A stretch of 64,000 nt of DNA from Anaerolineales bacterium (GTDB lineage: Bacteria > Chloroflexota > Anaerolineae > Anaerolineales > Villigracilaceae). Shown here piece by piece: positions 61,975 through 64,000 of the stretch (its first letter is position 1; every line of letters starts with the position of its first letter). Position numbers and translations under genes: made by a program. Where the stretch lies: assembly GCA_016789305.1 (NCBI GenBank), contig JAEURJ010000007.1, positions 372,001 through 436,000 of the forward strand. Direction: 5' to 3'. A model generated the notes under the pieces. The model saw only the letters and a list, made by a program, of their open reading frames with translations. It ran no database searches and was not told where the DNA came from.

Positions 61975-64000
61975 TTGAACACCATTCAATTGCTGTTGGA
62001 TTTCTGGAAACGGGACGAAGAAACTGCTCCCAATTTTTTTGCGTGGAAAACAACCCCGCCCCGCCTCGCACAAACGCATCCCTTCCCGAACGATCTGCCT
62101 GCTCCGCTTCGAGAGGCATTATCTTCCCGCGGCATCGAGCAGCTTTATTCCCACCAACTTTCCGCATGGACTCAATCGCGTGCGGGGAAAAACACCATCC
62201 TCTCCACCGGCACAGCCAGCGGAAAGACTCTCTCCTATAATTTACCCGTTCTCGCAACGCTGCTGCAAAACCCGCAAGCGCGTGCCATTTATTTGTTCCC
62301 CACCAAGGCATTGACCCAGGATCAGCTCTCAACGTTGATCAGCATCAACGTTCAAACATTCCAACATTTAAACTTCACGCCTGCCATCTATGACGGAGAT
62401 ACTCCGCAAAAAGATCGTCCTTCGATCCGCAAGAATGCCCGTATTATCCTGTCCAACCCGGATATGCTGCACACCGGCATTTTGCCGCATCACTCCAATT
62501 GGAGTGATTTCTTTGCCAACCTGAAGTACATTGTCATTGACGAAGCCCATACCTATCGCGGAGTCTTCGGTTCGCATGTCGCCAATGTGATTCGCAGGCT
62601 CAAACGTGTGGCCGATTTTTATGGCGCGAAACCGCAATTCATTTTGGCATCTGCAACGATTGGGAACCCCAAAGAACTTGCTGAAAAATTAATTGAAGAG
62701 CCAGTTGAATTAATTGACAATGACGGTTCTTCGCGCGGGGAACGCCACTTCATCATCTACAATCCACCGGTCACCGATGCAGCGCTGGGATTAAGAAAAA
62801 GTGCCCTGCTCGAAAGTGTGCGCCTGACTAATCATCTGCTTTCACACAATGTGCAGAGTGTGATTTTCGCCCGCACGAGAAGAAGTGTTGAGATCATCCT
62901 GACCTATCTTCAAGGCGCGAATCAAGGCTCGAACAGTTTTATTCGCGGTTATCGCAGCGGGTATCTATCCGCGCAGCGCCGCGAGATCGAGCAAGGCTTG
63001 CGCGATGGGAGTGTGAAAACCGTTGTGGCTACCACTGCATTGGAATTGGGGATCGACATCGGCGGGTTGGGCGCGGCAATCCTCGTCGGGTATCCGGGAA
63101 CCATCGCAAGCGCGAGGCAGCAGTCGGGTAGGGCGGGGCGGGGGGATGATCCCGCTGTTTCCGTGCTGGTTGCGTCGCCGAATCCACTTGACCAGTTCCT
63201 CGCTCATCATCCAGAATATTTCTTTGGCAGTTCGCCGGAGATGGCGTTGGTGAATCCGAATCATCTGTTGATCCTGCTGGAGCATTTGCGCTGCGCGATG
63301 TTCGAATTGCCATTTCAAAAAGGCGATGGCTTTGGGGGCATTTCGGATGAATTGCTGGAGGAATATTTGCAATTCATGGTTGCCAATCAGGATGCGCATT
63401 TCTCGAATGAAAAATATTTTTGGATGAGAGATCAATATCCTGCCGCGAACATTTCTTTGCGTTCTGCTTCGCCGCAAAGTGTGGTGTTGCAGGCTGCGGA
63501 TGAAGATGGGCGACCGGTGACGATCGGTACGGTCGATGGTGAAAGTGCCGCTTGGATGGTTCATCCCGGCGCGATCTACATGCACGAAGGCCAGCAATAT
63601 TTTGTGCAGGAGTTTAATCTCGAAGGTCACGTGGCCCAACTTGTGCCCGTTGGATTGGATTACTACACTGAGGCGCAAAAAAAATCCGAGATCGAAGTGT
63701 TGTCTACCAATGAACAAGCTGGGGTGAATGGCGGCCAAAAAGCATACGGCGAAATTAAAGTTACGACACAAGTGGTTGGCTATCGCAAGATCCGCTGGTT
63801 TACCTATGAAACGCTCGGACAGGAACCATTGGAGATGCCGCCTTCAGAATTGGAAACGACAGGATATTGGCTTTCACTCTCTGAAGAAGTTGTGAATCAA
63901 TTGCGCGATGCCGGTGTGTGGACCAACGACCCGAATGAATACGGCCCCGATTGGCCGAAGATCCGCGAACGCGTGCGCGCACGGGATGGATATAAATGCC
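61975..64000 (+). CDS. DEAD/DEAH-box helicase of the DUF1998/YprA (MrfA) type, C-terminally cut by the window
   Basis: The frame is open from TTG 61975 to the window end (675 codons). Motifs: STGTASGKTLSYNLPV (Walker A), FPTKALTQDQL (Ia), YIVIDEAHTYRGVFGSHVAN (DEAH), LASATIGNP (III), VIFARTRRSVEI (IV), TTALELGIDIGGL (V) and ARQQSGRAGRGDD (VI). The family repairs DNA, for example mitomycin lesions. Near the edge the residues RERVRARDGYKC resemble the start of a Cys-containing zinc or HNH-like module. Confidence 0.85.
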   Translation, partial: MNTIQLLLDFWKRDEETAPNFFAWKTTPPRLAQTHPFPNDLPAPLREALSSRGIEQLYSHQLSAWTQSRAGKNTILSTGTASGKTLSYNLPVLATLLQNPQARAIYLFPTKALTQDQLSTLISINVQTFQHLNFTPAIYDGDTPQKDRPSIRKNARIILSNPDMLHTGILPHHSNWSDFFANLKYIVIDEAHTYRGVFGSHVANVIRRLKRVADFYGAKPQFILASATIGNPKELAEKLIEEPVELIDNDGSSRGERHFIIYNPPVTDAALGLRKSALLESVRLTNHLLSHNVQSVIFARTRRSVEIILTYLQGANQGSNSFIRGYRSGYLSAQRREIEQGLRDGSVKTVVATTALELGIDIGGLGAAILVGYPGTIASARQQSGRAGRGDDPAVSVLVASPNPLDQFLAHHPEYFFGSSPEMALVNPNHLLILLEHLRCAMFELPFQKGDGFGGISDELLEEYLQFMVANQDAHFSNEKYFWMRDQYPAANISLRSASPQSVVLQAADEDGRPVTIGTVDGESAAWMVHPGAIYMHEGQQYFVQEFNLEGHVAQLVPVGLDYYTEAQKKSEIEVLSTNEQAGVNGGQKAYGEIKVTTQVVGYRKIRWFTYETLGQEPLEMPPSELETTGYWLSLSEEVVNQLRDAGVWTNDPNEYGPDWPKIRERVRARDGYKC

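Overview
The window looks like chromosomal DNA of a bacterium of the phylum Chloroflexota, most likely class Anaerolineae. This is inferred from gene content only: Thr/Pro-rich extracytoplasmic linkers, a DprE1/DprE2-like plus UbiA-type prenyl-phosphate set, a mevalonate kinase, several L,D-transpeptidases, and many promoters whose -10 box lies 6-9 nt before the start codon (leaderless transcripts). No rRNA or tRNA gene was seen. Coding density is high, and most convergent or downstream gene ends carry a clear hairpin terminator or a GC-rich palindrome.

Layout. Positions 1-35,470 are ordinary chromosome. In order: lipB (partial), a DprE1/DprE2-like pair, a GAF-GGDEF protein, a lipid kinase, a helicase-C-like protein, a GT87 glycosyltransferase, kbl, mevalonate kinase with a UbiA-family phosphoribosyltransferase, tlyA, a zinc-ribbon protein, a TPR protein, AMMECR1 and a flavin reductase. 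Next comes a cell-wall block (amidase plus four L,D-transpeptidases). It is followed by a LURP-one protein, GrpB, plsY, a JAMM peptidase, membrane proteins, gyrB, a second large membrane protein, metK under a SAM-I riboswitch, two secreted lipoproteins, a C39-like/TPR protein, a nuclease-like protein and an SDR-type threonine dehydrogenase.

Positions 35,935 to about 49,074 hold the most remarkable object: an integron-type gene-cassette array. Sixteen cassettes are each bounded by an attC-like site and all read in the + direction. There are 15 recognisable full-length sites and one short or degenerate one. No integrase gene is visible anywhere in the 64 kb, so within this window it is a cluster of attC sites lacking an integrase. 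Cargo: FRG-domain protein, DUF6438 lipoprotein, several small membrane proteins, a helical protein, MazEF, an AadA-like/DUF4111 nucleotidyltransferase, a DUF3592 protein, two DinB-like proteins, a TMEM175-like channel, an ICMT-like methyltransferase, a VanZ-like protein, and three proteins I cannot assign. In nine cassettes the first seven bases are the exact reverse complement of the box that closes the same cassette, as expected if each was once a circle with its own attC. Most sites carry an extra hairpin inside the right arm, and it is conserved by compensatory change.

Positions 49,100-64,000 return to ordinary chromosome: a DUF4440 protein, a small operon (mini membrane protein, GNAT, AviRa-like rRNA methyltransferase, PNPOx-like protein, P-loop kinase), a LysM protein, a PAS-GGDEF protein, mutL, an alpha/beta hydrolase, a HAD phosphatase, a CtpA-type protease, a zinc metallopeptidase, a flippase-like membrane protein and the first 675 codons of a DEAD-box helicase of the DUF1998/YprA type.

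Functional links: Tdh (34.5 kb) and Kbl (8 kb) together would convert threonine to glycine and acetyl-CoA. The DprE1/DprE2-like pair, the UbiA-family enzyme and the GT87 protein could form a polyprenyl-phosphate-pentose route. The amidase and transpeptidases point to a 3-3 cross-linked murein that is actively remodelled.
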